Source: Apostichopus californicus (Eukaryota; Echinodermata; Holothuroidea; Aspidochirotida; Stichopodidae). Taken from it: DNA of 64,000 nucleotides. Below, one piece after another: positions 46,493-58,233 of this stretch. The notes beneath the pieces are model-generated. The model worked only from the letters and a program-made list of their open reading frames with translations. It was not told the DNA's origin and ran no database searches. The translations under genes were made by a program, and so were the position numbers. The stretch is taken from the NCBI GenBank assembly GCA_020650975.1, contig JAIPMN010019890.1, positions 1 through 64,000 on the forward strand, read 5' to 3'. The first letter of the stretch is position 1. Each line of letters opens with the position of its first letter.

Positions 46493-46508
46493 AGGTCATT
46501 TGAGGTCA
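46493..46508 (+). promoter_or_regulatory. Perfect DR4 nuclear-receptor motif
   Basis: AGGTCATTTGAGGTCA is a direct repeat of AGGTCA spaced by four, the thyroid-receptor/LXR type element. It belongs to a partial copy of the dispersed repeat inside the hAT element. Confidence 0.35.
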
Positions 46509-47349
46509 GATGCTTGTAGGAACAAATGGCGAATGTTCACACCTGCATACTGAGCCATACTCGATGTGTGATCAAACTTTGGATTGCATGGTGAGATCCC
46601 TGATAGGAGCCAATAACGATGCTGGAACCTGTAACATCTTAATAGATAATGGGAGAAAACGAGAAGGACAAGAAAGGAGTTGGGGATCATGCACACATTA
46701 ATTCAACAAATGTAGGTTGTATTGATAGGGTTAGGCATAATATCGACAGCATGTGGTTCATATCCTCTGCAAAATTCTGCGCGAATCATTACCTCAAAAA
46801 TAGCAATTTCTGGAGATATCTTCAGATCGAATTTTAGCATGAAATGTGGCAGCATTTTGCATCTAGCCCATCCTCCGTATGCGAAAATTTCCCCCTCCCC
46901 TTAGACCCCTCCCCCAGGACGGCGATCCGTATCCACCTAAGTGCCCCCCATCAAATGCTGGTGCCCCCCCCCCAACTGAAAAGTGTGGTGACGCTACTGA
47001 ATGGAACAGTTCCTTATCCACATAACATGAGGAAGGGGGGGGGGACTTCGTACCCGTATGGGGAGGGGAAGGGGACGGTGTCAGTCTGAGCCATATGAAG
47101 GCTGTTTTATAAGGGGGGGGGCCTCATATTGATGTTCCTCCAAATTATGTAGGCCTATATATCTTTCACCCAGTCAGGGCCTCCCATTGTCGGCTAGCCT
47201 AGGTCTATGAGTCCAGTCTGACGCTCGAAGCTGAAGTTGGGTAAGGCTCTGTGGTGGTGGCGGGGGATTCAGCGATATCATTTGAAGTTAAATATCAGTA
47301 GGGCCCAAGACATTATTCCCTCTATTTTAGGTAGTGGCCAGTATGAATT

Positions 47350-48528
47350 CTACCGTGGAAGGGAAGAGCGACGATGTACCACCAGGAGTACTAAAATTTC
47401 CTACAAATGCCTAAAAGTGAACTTGTCAAGTATCTCTTGTTACGAGGCATATACACTTCGGGACCGAAGCAAGCATTACTTGCTAAGGCTTTCGTGGCAT
47501 GGGAGAATAAGGTACCCACTAAATTTACTGATGAACTCCTCAAAGAGAAACTGCAGAAAGAGTATACAGCTACTCTAGTCAAACATAATCTGGAAGACCC
47601 GTTAAATATACCGCAGGAAAAGTGATATTCTGATGTGAGTAAGTGGCCACTTGTTGACTTAGGGAAGATATTTGCATACATTCTGAAGTCGAGGGTTTTT
47701 AATACGGACTATGTAGGCAAGTATAAAACACAAAAAGCATATTCCTACTTTTGCAGTAGATTCGTTGGTAAGATCTGCTGGACCGCCACTTGTGATACAC
47801 AGTCATGCCTTTTAAAATGCGTGGTAACTCCGTCACAAAAAGTTCGAAGTGACACTCATATGGTGTTGATCATGGCAGAACAATCTGCTGATAAAATTGT
47901 ATCATGGTGCTCCTGCACAGCAGGATATGTCACTACATGTAATCATGTAATAGCTGTACTTTATGTACAGACCGCTGGATTGATTGTCAAATCAAATATT
48001 GGTTATATTGGTGCCAGTCCTGATGGAATAACAAGTTTTGAATGTCATGAGAGAGCAATAGTGGAATGTAAATGTCCTTTGTCTATTAGAGGAGAAGTGA
48101 TTAGCGATGCGTTCAAGGAAACAGATTTTCTGGAGAAGAACAATGACGTTATACAACTCAAAAGGAGTCCAAAATATTACTACCAGGTGCAGTGCCAGTT
48201 AGCTGTTACAGGTTTACGAAGGGGTTACTTTTGTGTTTGGACTGGGAAAGGACAGCCACATATAAAAACAATCCTCGCAGATGCTGCGTGGTGGTTTGAC
48301 GTTGAACAAAAGTTAATACTATTTTGGAAAACTTACATGGCTCGTTGCTTGCTAGGTTCTGCTGAAACGTATGTCTGCCCTGCTTGTGACAAAGTTTGTT
48401 GTTAATGAGAACGAATGCAGAAAAACGAGGACAATAGTGTCAGTTGCGACAAATGTAATCTATGGTATCACTTCAAATGTGCGAATTATGAGGGTTCGGA
48501 TGAATTTGTGTGTTCCCTGTGTGCATGA
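47350..48528 (+). pseudogene. ISL2EU accessory protein: SAP - SWIM - YqaJ nuclease - PHD
   Basis: A likely start is the ATG near 47,343 (MNSTVEGKSDDVPPGVL), with a frame change near 47,400. From 47,407 one frame carries a SAP-like helix pair (MPKSELVKYLLLRGIYTSGP), a TGA at 47,623, a SWIM zinc finger (WCSCTAGYVTTCNHVIAVLY) and a lambda-exonuclease/YqaJ core with both key blocks (GASPDG and VECKCP, the D...ExK site). After tandem stops TAA-TGA at 48,403-48,408 a PHD-like finger follows (SCDKCNLWYHFKCANYEG, CSLC). About a hundred residues normally lying between SWIM and YqaJ are missing, in frame. YqaJ proteins of these transposons are thought to process DNA ends. Inactive here. Confidence 0.85.
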
Positions 48529-50115
48529 AATTTACAATGTTGACACAGCTGCAAAGTGCTACAAAACGTGTAGGTCTGAATTTCTCATCCTTCGTAGTTA
48601 TTCTGAGTATTGATTTTGAGCTACCTTATAGATTCCTACTTCACAACACCTGAACGAGTATAAGAAATGAGAACGGTTGTCAAAGTTATGGTGATACTAA
48701 AACTTGCATACTTATGAAATAAATGAAAGCTCATTAACAAACAGTTCAACTGGACTCACATAAATTATTGTGGCGACGGTTTCACGTTTCATCCGAGACG
48801 CATCTTCAGGCCGAATGATTTGGCGGCAATAGTGCATAGCCAATCAGGAAAACTGTACGGTCCTTAGCTCAAGAAAAAACTCGGAGGCATTATTGGAGAT
48901 ATGTCGTTCTTTAATGCGCTTCAACTTTGACAGCGATTAACTGAAGAGAGTAAAAAATGAAATCAAAGACTTAGAAAACAAATCGCTACTGAATCTCTCA
49001 ATACACTACCCCTTTAACTGTAGAGAACTTCCAAACTCCCAAGCAACTGCATAGACCTGACATAACATAAACCAAGTAAACAACATCCGTGAATAAAATG
49101 CATTGTGAAATAGATCACCTTTGAAATAAACGCTAGCCAAGTCAAAACGAAAAACTTGATAAGCGTCCTCCAACTCCCCCAATACAACAGTACTGAACAA
49201 GCCCAAACAATGTACGGATACCCCTGCAACAAAAGATTGCGAAATATCATCTCACCGAAACAATTTCCCCACCTCCACGTAAGAACCGAACGACAAGGCT
49301 AACTTAGCCTCTGACTGTAGTTCACGATCGTAAACTGGAAAAACAAAATACAATTATGAGTAAAAACACTGCAACATACACAATGTCAATCTCTAATGAA
49401 ACCTTGACAACATGTAATCAAAACATAAAACTGCACTGCAACCAAGTAATAAGGAACAATGCTAAGAAAGCCCTAACGTTACCCTTGGACTACAACAAAG
49501 ACATATGTATTTACTATATAGAGTATAGGAAAACACTGCCGTTACTATCTACCGAAGAAAGAGCAAAGTCACATGTACCAAAACGAAACCTAGCAACTTG
49601 ACAGGAAAACCCATATCCTAAGAAAGCTGTCGATAGACACTGAAATAAACAAAGGAAAATATTTAGCCACCTAAAAACTTCTAAATTACGTACACAAGCT
49701 GCAGAAAAACCATCTGAAAACCAGCAACAGCCCAACAAGATGGCCGAAGCAAATCTCAACTTTTACTCTTCAAAACGAGGGCGCTATAAACCAACTCAAG
49801 AAGCAAAGACTAAAACTGGAAATCAAATTTCGTCACAACAAAAACATTTTAGTCCAGTGAACAGTTTTTAAATGAGCTTTTATTTAATTACACCTGGATG
49901 ACTGACAACGTTCATCAGCGTTTGCATAGTTATATTATGTCGTTCGTTAGTTTAATATTTGTATATTATATATTTCACACGTTAAGGTTCAAACACATGT
50001 ACAATTATTGAATCTTGATATATGTCAATGAAGAAGACAAATATTTGAATTTCTTATTCTAGTCATGACACCTCTTCAACGCACAGAATAAAGTGTGAAA
50101 TGAGTCATTGTGTGG
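48529..50115. other. Inter-gene part of the ISL2EU relic, no coding content recognised
   Basis: Two short - strand open frames (49,006-49,250 and 49,514-49,759) lack any known motif. At about 48,775-48,815 the sequence GACGGTTTCACGTTTCATCC...CATCTTCAGG resembles tails of several retroelement types but is too short to assign. Confidence 0.4.
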
Positions 50116-51345
50116 TCAATGGTTCCAAGAGATTACAAAGAGCGCAACTACGATGTCATCGCATAATGCAAGGCATGGTATTTCCATTTCTGTGCCAAGT
50201 ATGTCATACCATTTTACCCTTGCAATAGCTTTCTCAAGATAAATCCTCACGTTGGCTATTCTGGATGTACTTTTCACGTCATCTCCACTCATTGGCATGT
50301 TATTGCTCGCACTTTGCGAGATGGTTAACATGACCTGGTATGGAGCGAGTTCGTCACTGATTTTAAAACCTCGATCTGCCATAACCTGGTCGTATGGCTC
50401 TAGAAAGTTCAGAAACCCAGAGTCTTTGACTTTGTGTTTGTCGGAAGCACGGCCCCCGTAGCACGGGGAGACATACATCATCAGACCTGTTGGGGAAATC
50501 CCTATAAGAAACTTTATAGTGGTGTGGTGCTTATACTCACTCCAGCACATTGCTTGTATATCCAGCGCGGAAGGTGTCTCGATTAATACCTCTGTACAAT
50601 CTAAGATGGTTCAAACTTTAGGAAACCATTTTCGGTAACTTTCAGGTAGACTTTTGCTAGTGTCCACCCGACTAGGCCACATAATTAACCATTTCAATTC
50701 CTTGGCCATGAACCTGATCCAAGTGGTAAATTATTGACTTGCTAAGCCTAACAGACACTTCGAATCGAAATGCTACATCTGGTACCATCAATCTGATTCG
50801 TAACCGAATCATCACAAGAAGAAATTCATGTTCGGGAGGAAAGCTTCCGAGGTGGCCCCGGCCGTTGGTAAGTACCAGGTTTAGAAAATGCGTCCGTTGG
50901 AGTGTTTTCTTTACTTGTCTGTTTTGTGCCTTTCCAATATAACATATGTTCCGCCTTCCTAAGCAAATGCTGGAACACAAAACTAAACGTTGCATTGTCC
51001 TTGAACCCCGTGAAAAATCTAACATCGCTCTCTCGTGTGATGTGATTTTACTCTTTTTTGCAGACTTTTTCGCAGCACACTTGGTGTCAAATAGAGGGTC
51101 AACAGCGGGTTGTTGGAGGTGGGTTTAGAATGAACGAAATGGTTGGAACAAACAGTCATGTGTGTGCCCATTACAAAATTAGCACGACCTTTTTGCACTT
51201 GTTTCTCCCATAACTTTCGTTTCTTTTCATTCCCTTTCACCCCGAACCACTGGAGAGTTCCAACGTGCGTTCTCTTGAAAATTGCATCAGGGTAGCGTCT
51301 GTCGTTTCTGCACCCTCCCACACAACAGTAGTCGTGTTAACCCAT
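50116..51345 (-). pseudogene. ISL2EU transposase: THAP - HTH - DDE_Tnp_4
   Basis: Reading leftward, an ATG at 51,345-51,343 is followed almost at once by a TAA, then the THAP domain (DYCCVGGCRNDRRYPDAIFK ... CSNHFVHSK, the C2CH zinc site). Next comes a helix-turn-helix block near 50,700-50,870 (SFPPEHEFLLVMIRLRIRLM). The catalytic domain starts TILDCTEVLIETPSAL at about 50,610 and continues IKFLIGISPTGLMMYVSPCY, VMADRGFKISDEL and RIYLEKAIARVK. The three catalytic acids (DCTE, ADRGF, LEKA) are all visible. A stop just upstream of TILDCTE and frame changes between the blocks make it a pseudogene. It ends at 50,116. Confidence 0.85.
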
Positions 51346-51360
51346 CGTTTACCTGGAAAT

Positions 51361-51997
51361 TGAAGGCAAAAATTATGTTGGTCTATATATTTACTAAACT
51401 GAACGAATGTTCCCTACTACTGTTGCATGATAACTCGGTGGTTTGACTCGGCAGCGTGTGGGGCCCGACATTATCGGGCCCCGCACTATGAAGTCCGACT
51501 TCCTCATCTACTGTAAATAGAAGTACTAAAACAAACATATTATTTTTGAGATTCAGCCCATAGGCCTTTCTGCCTTTAACTTGTTAAAAAAATTCTTACA
51601 CCCTTACGGCAAAATGGCGACCCAGAAAGGCCCGTGTTGAAAACGGTTGAGGAGCCGGTCCAAGGCCTGCTCGCAGACATATTGCCCGACATATTGTTGC
51701 AAATATTTTTACATACCTTTGTTTATTTTCAATCTTGCATGTTTCAACTTTGATACTCCCTTTCTTTCTATTATTCTCCACCTGTTTTGATCATATGTAC
51801 ACTTGCTTCCTTAATATGCATAACTTCCTTTTATATTCTCAATCAAGAAGGAAAAAACTTGAAAATGTTGTACATTTTTGAAGATGAAGCTGAATTTCAA
51901 GGTTTTTCTTCGAAAGATGAGTGGTCGCTTTTGTTGAAGCCTTTATTATCAGGATCCCGAGCATTTTCTCGCATTGGTTCCCTTGAGTTAACTTGTC
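51361..51997. other. Non-coding; GC-rich palindrome
   Basis: GGGGCCCGACATTATCGGGCCCC lies at about 51,461-51,483: a strong hairpin with an 8-9 bp GC stem. AAAATGGCGACC at 51,611 is YY1-like. It could be the upstream region of the - strand transposase. Confidence 0.4.
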
Positions 51998-52459
51998 CTA
52001 TTTCATTGATTTACTTAGTTTCTCGACATGGCGTAGTCGGTATCCAGTTTCATTTAGCGAACCTTGATTGGTCTGAGAAACTCGTTGACTTGACTGCTCA
52101 TTTCTGCTTGAAAATCTGACATCACCCTTTTCTTGGCGACTTCTAAAGGCTTTGTCATTTTGCCTACATTGCGCAAACCGATCAGCACATTGCGCTAACT
52201 GCTTTAGCGAATGGGTTTCAGCTTCAAGATCACGTAATTTCACACGTAGCCTGTCATTCCGAACAATCGAAAGTAGTTGCTCAATGACGACGCTCTCCAA
52301 AATCTTTTGCAAATTTACATCCTGTTGCACTTTATCAGCTGGAAAATCCCACCATTTCATAAAAGTACAGGAACAGTACAGGACAGAAAGCTGTCTGTCA
52401 CAAGCTGTAGCGGACATAGCTAATGTGAAATTGACCCTTTCGAGTCTCCTCGTAAACAC
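51998..52459 (-). CDS. Unrecognised 153-codon frame
   Basis: It opens with an ATG (MFTRRLERVNFTLAMSATAC) and includes DVNLQKILESVVIEQLLSIV, then RLRVKLRDLEAETHSLKQLA and RFAQCRQNDKAFRSRQEKGD. The middle has a heptad-like spacing of hydrophobic residues that could form a coiled coil; the C-terminal third is Ser/Gln/Arg-rich. No known domain. It shares strand with the ISL2EU transposase 0.65 kb downstream, so it could be part of that relic or of a separate gene. A + strand frame of similar length (52,152-52,601) overlaps it and looks less protein-like. Confidence 0.35.
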   Translation of the reverse strand: MFTRRLERVNFTLAMSATACDRQLSVLYCSCTFMKWWDFPADKVQQDVNLQKILESVVIEQLLSIVRNDRLRVKLRDLEAETHSLKQLAQCADRFAQCRQNDKAFRSRQEKGDVRFSSRNEQSSQRVSQTNQGSLNETGYRLRHVEKLSKSMK

Positions 52460-52889
52460 GTCCTGGACGTCCTTACATGTAACATATCACCCATTGACAG
52501 TACTATTTACTGTAAGAGACGACCGTGTATGTACCGTGCCTAGGGTAGCATTGTTAGTACATGAAGGGAGTTGTTATGGAACAACTTCCTGGTACATGTA
52601 GTGCGTTACAACTTCCGCCGGTGTTGGCTCACAGCATGTGTTAATAGTCATGTTAGGATTTCATCGCATTTATCTATTTCATTTGTTGTTTTCCAGTATC
52701 GTGAGTTCGTGATACATGTGTTATATTGTCCGTTTTGTTTATTCCGACATCTGCATGGTCAAAAGAGTTGAATAAAAACGGTACTATGTAGCGATCGGAC
52801 GTTTTATTTCGTAAATGACTGTCTTGTGATTGTGGGATGTTACTGGTCAAGGCCTGTTTGAACTAGACCTAACTCTATGGAATTACACA

Positions 52890-52976
52890 AAGTCACGAGT
52901 AACCTCCGGCCCCCCACAAGAAAGAACAGCCCCCCCCCATGCCCCCCCACTCAAAAAATCCTAGCTACGCCACTGC
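52890..52976 (-). mobile_element. End of a hAT-like element (CAGTGGCGTAGCTAGG...)
   Basis: Read on the - strand the segment starts CAGTGGCGTAGCTAGGATTT at 52,976 and runs into a G-rich tract. This is the same style as the 9.2-kb hAT element's ends and of a widespread class of hAT termini. No matching second end or target duplication was found nearby, so it is probably truncated. Confidence 0.5.
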
Positions 52977-55900
52977 AGTTCATCCATTACCGTATTAGTG
53001 TGTGTGTTTATATTTTAATGATATTTCGATCGAGAACGATTTTATTTTCGACGAAATATTAGTTGAGTTGTTTCGTAGCGAGAGTGGTCAACCGGGCCCC
53101 AAGGTGCTGTAACTATCAGTGAGTTTAATACGAAGAACCACTGTGTCCAACACTCCACGCGGTTTAATCACTAATATGTAGTTGGCGAGTTCTTTCCACG
53201 TTTCCATCTTGAAATTAATTAAAAGGTGAGAATGAAGAGTAAATGTTGAGTACCCCTAACATACGCTTACTTTTTTAATCCTGGGCTAGTGTCATAATGT
53301 AGGCTAGCCCATAATTCGTCACCATTACTGTAAGTAGCCTGGTAGGCCTAATAGTAATTCTAAAATAGATATATAAGCCTTGGCTTATATCCAACTTTGG
53401 GTAAAGACAAAGTAGTACTAGGCCTACTACTACTACTACGTACTAGGCCTAGTAGTAATATAACATGTGGCTTAGCGTTCATGTTAGTATGCAAGTGTGA
53501 TACTATCAGCCAAATATTATTATATCCCTATTCCAGTGCGTCGATCGCCTAATTTCGTGCACCCCAATCTTTGCCCTGTTTGCACCTAGGCAGAAAGGCA
53601 TATAGTACTTAAACCATGGAAGTATTACCCTGAGTCCTGACAGGTAATACTTCCATGCTATAACTACATTGGTCCGCACTGTTTTCCTTGCAAAATGATG
53701 ACTCCCGATGGAAATATGTTTTTAAAAACGCTCCAAAATTATCCACTTTTTGACACCACCAATCATGCTGGGCCTAATCGCTTCATTCTTTGTTCAGAGA
53801 GGACCAGCATAGGGCTATAAAAAAAAAATTACTAAATATTTTGGTCTGCAGTATGTAGGCCTAGCCTGTTGTCGGAAACAATTAATGTTGTGTACCTTAG
53901 CAGTTAGTTGTGTTTTTGTGGATTTTACAGGATTCAAACTACCATGCACGAATTTAGGCGCCCTTCGCCTGTATACAGTGAACTGCATGCACTGATTAAG
54001 TAGCTCTTTTCAGACACATATAATCGTTAGTTTGTACATAATTTTGGCAGGTTAATAATTACAGACACAAAAAACATACATTTGATGATTTGAAACTTTC
54101 ATTAATTAAAGGATGCATGGAGTCAATATCAAATTAATTACTTAGCTGCACGAAAATACAGTAGGACCAACCTACAAACTGTTCAGTAGTACTTTCGTCC
54201 GGGTACCATTACTTTCTGCACACGATACTGTAATTTCCGCTCACAAAAACGGTGCTTTTCGCACACACATTTTCCACCTAAAAACTTAGTTTTCTGTCTG
54301 CGGAAAGTACTGTTTTTCTTTTCGAGGAGCAGAATGGATCACAGATATGATGGTGCACATTGAAATAATTTAGGAGGATGGAGCAGGATAAAATTTGGCC
54401 CTGAGACTAGATTCTAAGGATGGATTAGGTTCGGAAGGTAAGAATTGTTATCATAAAACAGCGCAACTTTATTTAGCTGTAGTTATCAATATTGTGAGAA
54501 AAAGGATAAATCGAGCTGCCCTACGGAATAAGTTGGTCTCGCTAAATTTCATCCATTATGGAATACCTTTTGCAGTAAAGACGAAGATAGTTTTAACAAG
54601 TAATGTAGTCTCATTAACGATGATGAAAAAAAACCTAAACTTGAAGAAGATAATACTGTACATGTGAGTGGAAAAGGCTTGTTTTCCCGCACGAGATACT
54701 GTATTTGTCAGTGTTAAGTACTCAGTGGATCGTACCGCGGGGAGAATGACTGTTCCAAAAAAATTGTGAAAAGCTTGTTCATTCAATACCCACACAATGT
54801 ACAAGAATGAACCTTTTGGGAATAGAGACAAACATTTGCAAGGCACCTTCTAAGTGCTGCAAAACTTAATTGTCAGCTGGTGCAAATCCTTTTCTATACA
54901 ATGTACTGCTGTTCTTGAGAGTTGAGACCAATTTGGTTGAAACTGAGTTGGTTTGGGACCAAGTACGTTGGATCAAAGGCACTGTAAAGCATGATATCTT
55001 TAAATTAGGTGTAGGCCAGCCTAGCTCCAAGTTTAAGATTTTCACTGTCTAACATTTAATTATAAGCTTCAAATAGTTAAGTAACTTGAATTTGGAAAGA
55101 AAATGTACTTGTCTGCCTAGTTTTCTTATTAGCCTACCCAGTATCCCTAACCTACGCCTGGTTCAGAAATTTGAAACAAGTAACATGTGTAATTTAGCTT
55201 ATGTCTACCATACAGTGGAAGCAGGATATTTTGGCCAAAAACCATTTTGCCCAACTGCTTTATTGCAATGAGCAAAATGGAAGTTGGAAGTATCGAGCTA
55301 TGGCTATTTTTTGGGCCTTTTGCTCAACCACCCTGTCAATCGAACATGTCTGTATTAATAATGAAATCATTGTCAGCTCTAGGTACAGAATAACAGTGGT
55401 AAAATTAATTCAATAATAAGCTACTGTACAGTAGGCCAACACTTTCAGTCTTTACTGTACTATAAGTATGTACAGTACAGTTATAGCCGCAAAACCTTGC
55501 TCTTGTTACCTCTTCATAAAATCTAGTAAAAAGTCATCTTCTCGCTTTTACAGAGCTTTCTTTGAAGTATATGGTACATTAAGGAATTTCAGTAAAATAT
55601 TCTAAAATTATGTGATATTTCAGGGAATAATTTAGTGTTAAAATTTTGCGTAGCAGTTATCAGGTTTTTTTCAGTTCTTTAGCGTAAAATTTTGGAAAAC
55701 CCTAGGGTTATGCATGCCAACAAACTGCTACACATTTGTGCAGCAATTTTACCAGATTGTGTAGCAAAATAACATGCGATACTGGATAAATTATTCCCTG
55801 TATTTCTACTTACAAGATTACCTCCAATAAGCCTACAATAGTTCTACACTTGTACCCAAGAAAAAGCTAACATAATAATTTTACGTATTGTCAACGTTTT

Positions 55901-56068
55901 GGTAACCTCATGTCTATCACTATGACTACTGTACTAAAAAATGTTTTTCACCATTTCCAAGGTTCTTTACAAAGTTGGCCACAAATTAATTTTGTAAAAA
56001 AGTTTCAACAGTTAATACCAAATAGGCTAACAGCCATATTTGTGCATACATTTCAACCATAGGAAAGA
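52977..56068. other. Upstream of gene C; no gene recognised
   Basis: Contains TAGGCCTA-type palindromes at 53,300-53,470, including a TACTAGGCCTACTAC...GTACTAGGCCTAGTAG mirror, and otherwise AT-rich DNA. Several 60-90 codon open frames lack motifs or splice logic. A splice acceptor (CAACCATAG) nine bases before the gene C ATG suggests a 5'-UTR intron in this stretch. Confidence 0.45.
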
Positions 56069-56250
56069 ATGGAGGAAGAACATTTTAGATCCCTTGTTGA
56101 GGCTTTCACACCAAGGGTAGTGGATGCTTGTAGACAGCGTCTACAAGCATCAAACACATCAACATCAACCACATCAACATTTCAACCACCATTGACCAGC
56201 CAGAGGCAGTTTCCACTGACTCCGCCATCAACAAGTGGATGGAAGCCCAG
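56069..56250 (+). CDS. Gene C first coding exon
   Basis: The ATG at 56,069 sits in a favourable context (AAGAATGG), six bases after a possible acceptor (TTCAACCATAG). It opens MEEEHFRSLVEAFTPRVVDA, CRQRLQASNTSTSTTSTFQP, PLTSQRQFPLTPPSTSGWKP(R). A strong donor, CAG-GTAAGT, follows at 56,251. The first 25 residues look helical and acidic-basic; the rest is a Ser/Thr/Pro/Gln-rich disordered tail. It ends in phase 2 (AG), completed by A of the 58,031 exon to Arg. Family unknown. The splice match is the best evidence that it is real. Confidence 0.65.
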
Positions 56251-58030
56251 GTAAGTAGGTGTGAAACATGTAAGAGTTTGAGGCTGCAATGTGCTGTTAT
56301 TATTTGGAACTTAACTATATACTGACATATATATTGTTCATATATTGATCTTTTAAGCAATTACAATTCTGCAATTTATGTAGAACATTAAATTAATGCT
56401 GTCTTTTAGTTGTAGTGTACTGCAGTCTTTAATGTTAACTTCTTTTAGATCATTGTTTGTGCTGGATTAAATTCTGCATGTGTCCCAATGTGAGGCTCAT
56501 CTATAGTATGGTACTTTGTGTCTCTTCAGTCATTAGCCTATAGTCAGTATGATTTTAATAAAGGTACTTTGATATTGCCCAAATTATAGCATGCAAAAAA
56601 ATATAAGTTTTCAAAAGACTTTCTTGGAGCTTTTTAGCCTACTGTATGAACAAATATAAAGAGAGAATTACATGTTTGAGGTAAAGTGTGTATATTTTAA
56701 GGGAATAATAGAACATTCATATCAGTCTCTCATCTTATGCTTAATATTTTAAGTTTGTACTTTGATGGACATATTCAGTCTAATATCAATGTTAAAAACT
56801 GGTACAGTAAGATCAACTTAATAAAAATGGCTTTGTTTATGGCAACATTATCTTGGATATAGAAATGTACAAACATGATATCTCAAGAAGTAAAAGTTGC
56901 CTAAATTTCAAACTCCATAAATGGGTCGATTTCAGTGAGTAGATGATCTGTATTGCTTTTCATGGAGGTTGAAAGTCAACAGAAGCAGAGTAAATTGAAG
57001 CCTATTGATTTTAGTGGAATTGTCAAAGATCATTTGGGGTCAACATAGGTCAAATTTGTGAAGACCTTGTAAACACAATATTTTAATAAGGGAAGCTTGG
57101 ACAGATACCATATTTGGTATGCAGGTGTGGCTCATTGAGTACAAGGGGCCTACTGGTTTTGGTGGAGAACAAGGTCATTTAGGTTCAAAATGTTTGAATT
57201 GTGAAAATGTTGTACTCATGACATCTCAAGAGAGGACCCTTGGACAAATGTTTGATGTGGTGATGAGTTGCAGTGATAATAAACATGTAAGTTGTAATAT
57301 TAGCAGACCCCCCACCCTGGTAGCTATAGACTTATATTTCATATAACTGTGCATACAATCTATATATGTTAAAAAATGCAGCTACATGAGAGTGCAGAAA
57401 TAGTAAATATTTACCCCACTAGGTAGTTGAGGTCAATATTTTACAAGAAGCCTGTACATGATCTCCACATGCAGTAACTTTGTATGTCCATACATGGAGT
57501 CATACTATAATACCAGTACCACTGGTTAGCTAACAGATTGTAGGTACTGTGATAGATTATGTCAGAAATGTAGTGCAGGCTTTTTGTCTAAGTAGAAAAA
57601 TTTGCTGTCTTTTATTTCTACGAACATTACAGAGTCTTGCTTCCCTGCCAAAGTCTTAGAGCAAGTTTTATTTCAGCCTACCATGAAGCTGATTTTTTCA
57701 CATTCAACGGATGGTTCACGGGTGATGCTGTAACAGATATTTTATTTTTGAAATTAATAAAATTAGAGAAATGATACATAAAAGCAAAACTGTTTGTAAG
57801 TAATATTCCTCTACTTTTTTCTTTACATCTCATGAAAGGGCAACATGATAGTAAGAGTAGTGTGTTGCCTGCATGAAGACTGAAGTGAAGGTTTATGGAG
57901 GATAATGTTTATGTTTTGTTGAAGTATATAGTTGTAAATGAAATGCTGTAAGTACGCTGTATTAAATAAGAGTATTTTGAAATCACTTTAAGGAAGTGCT
58001 CATGAAGTTCTCTTTAATTTTGCCTTTCAG
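56251..58030. other. Gene C intron 1 with repeat copies
   Basis: Contains one full copy of the AGGTCA-family repeat at about 56,935-57,240 (GAGTAGATGATCTGTATTG, CTTGTAAACACAATATTTTA, CATATTTGGTATGCAGGTGT). No other feature seen. Confidence 0.5.
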
Positions 58031-58233
58031 ATTTTGCCTTAAGAAACCAGAGGGAGTTGTGTTACTACAACACAGAATTGCCCCAACAGAAACACTCAGT
58101 GGAGATAAAATTTGCGAATTTTTTTCACTGAAGACGGTATATTTGTGCCCGGATCGGGACCTGCAAGTATTTCAAAAGGTACTATCAGTAAACTACAGTA
58201 GCATGTGGCTAGATGCTACAAAGAGGACAACAG
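58031..58233 (+). CDS. Gene C second exon
   Basis: The acceptor TTGCCTTTCAG fits the previous exon's phase. The exon reads (R)FCLKKPEGVVLLQHRIAPTE, TLSGDKICEFFSLKTVYLCP, DRDLQVFQKVLSVNYSSMWL, DATKRTT(G). The preferred donor is GTGACT at 58,234, leaving phase 1; an earlier donor GTACTA after FQK at 58,179 is possible. The content is well mixed, hydrophobic and charged, like a globular domain, but I do not recognise it. The phase-1 exit is the same as in the exons of genes A and B. Confidence 0.6.

Larger units (their letters stand above)
37769..47007. mobile_element. hAT transposon, 9,223 bp with both ends and 8-bp TSD
   Basis: The element spans 37,777-46,999. Its left end CAGTGGCGTCGTCA and the complement of its right end, CAGTAGCGTCACCA, match at 11 of 14 bases. 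Identical 8-bp repeats AATGGAAC flank it (37,769-37,776 and 47,000-47,007). Subterminal regions carry G-rich stretches with TGCCCCCCAT near both ends. Inside are a decayed hAT transposase (38,778-44,817) and a 275-bp tandem duplication at 45,475-45,960. A complete Harbinger element (39,951-43,735) is nested in the transposase gene. Without that nest the hAT would be about 5.4 kb. Confidence 0.92.
47200..51360. mobile_element. ISL2EU-type Harbinger transposon relic
   Basis: Two decayed genes face each other: a SAP-SWIM-YqaJ-PHD nuclease gene on + (47,350-48,528) and a THAP-HTH-DDE transposase gene on - (51,345-50,116). This pairing is diagnostic of the ISL2EU group of PIF/Harbinger transposons. 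I could not find convincing terminal inverted repeats, so the ends given are those of the coding parts. It starts just after the hAT element's right target duplication (47,007), so the left end may lie in 47,010-47,230. Sequence from 48,530 to 50,100 between the genes has no recognisable coding content. Confidence 0.8.

Noticed and set aside
48775-48815. Sequence resembling retroelement tails (TTTCACGTTTCATCC...CATCTTCAGG)
   Set aside because: Too short and not linked to any coding fragment.
52152-52601. 149-codon + strand frame
   Set aside because: Lies opposite the 153-codon - strand frame, Ser/Cys-rich with no domain; probably a shadow.
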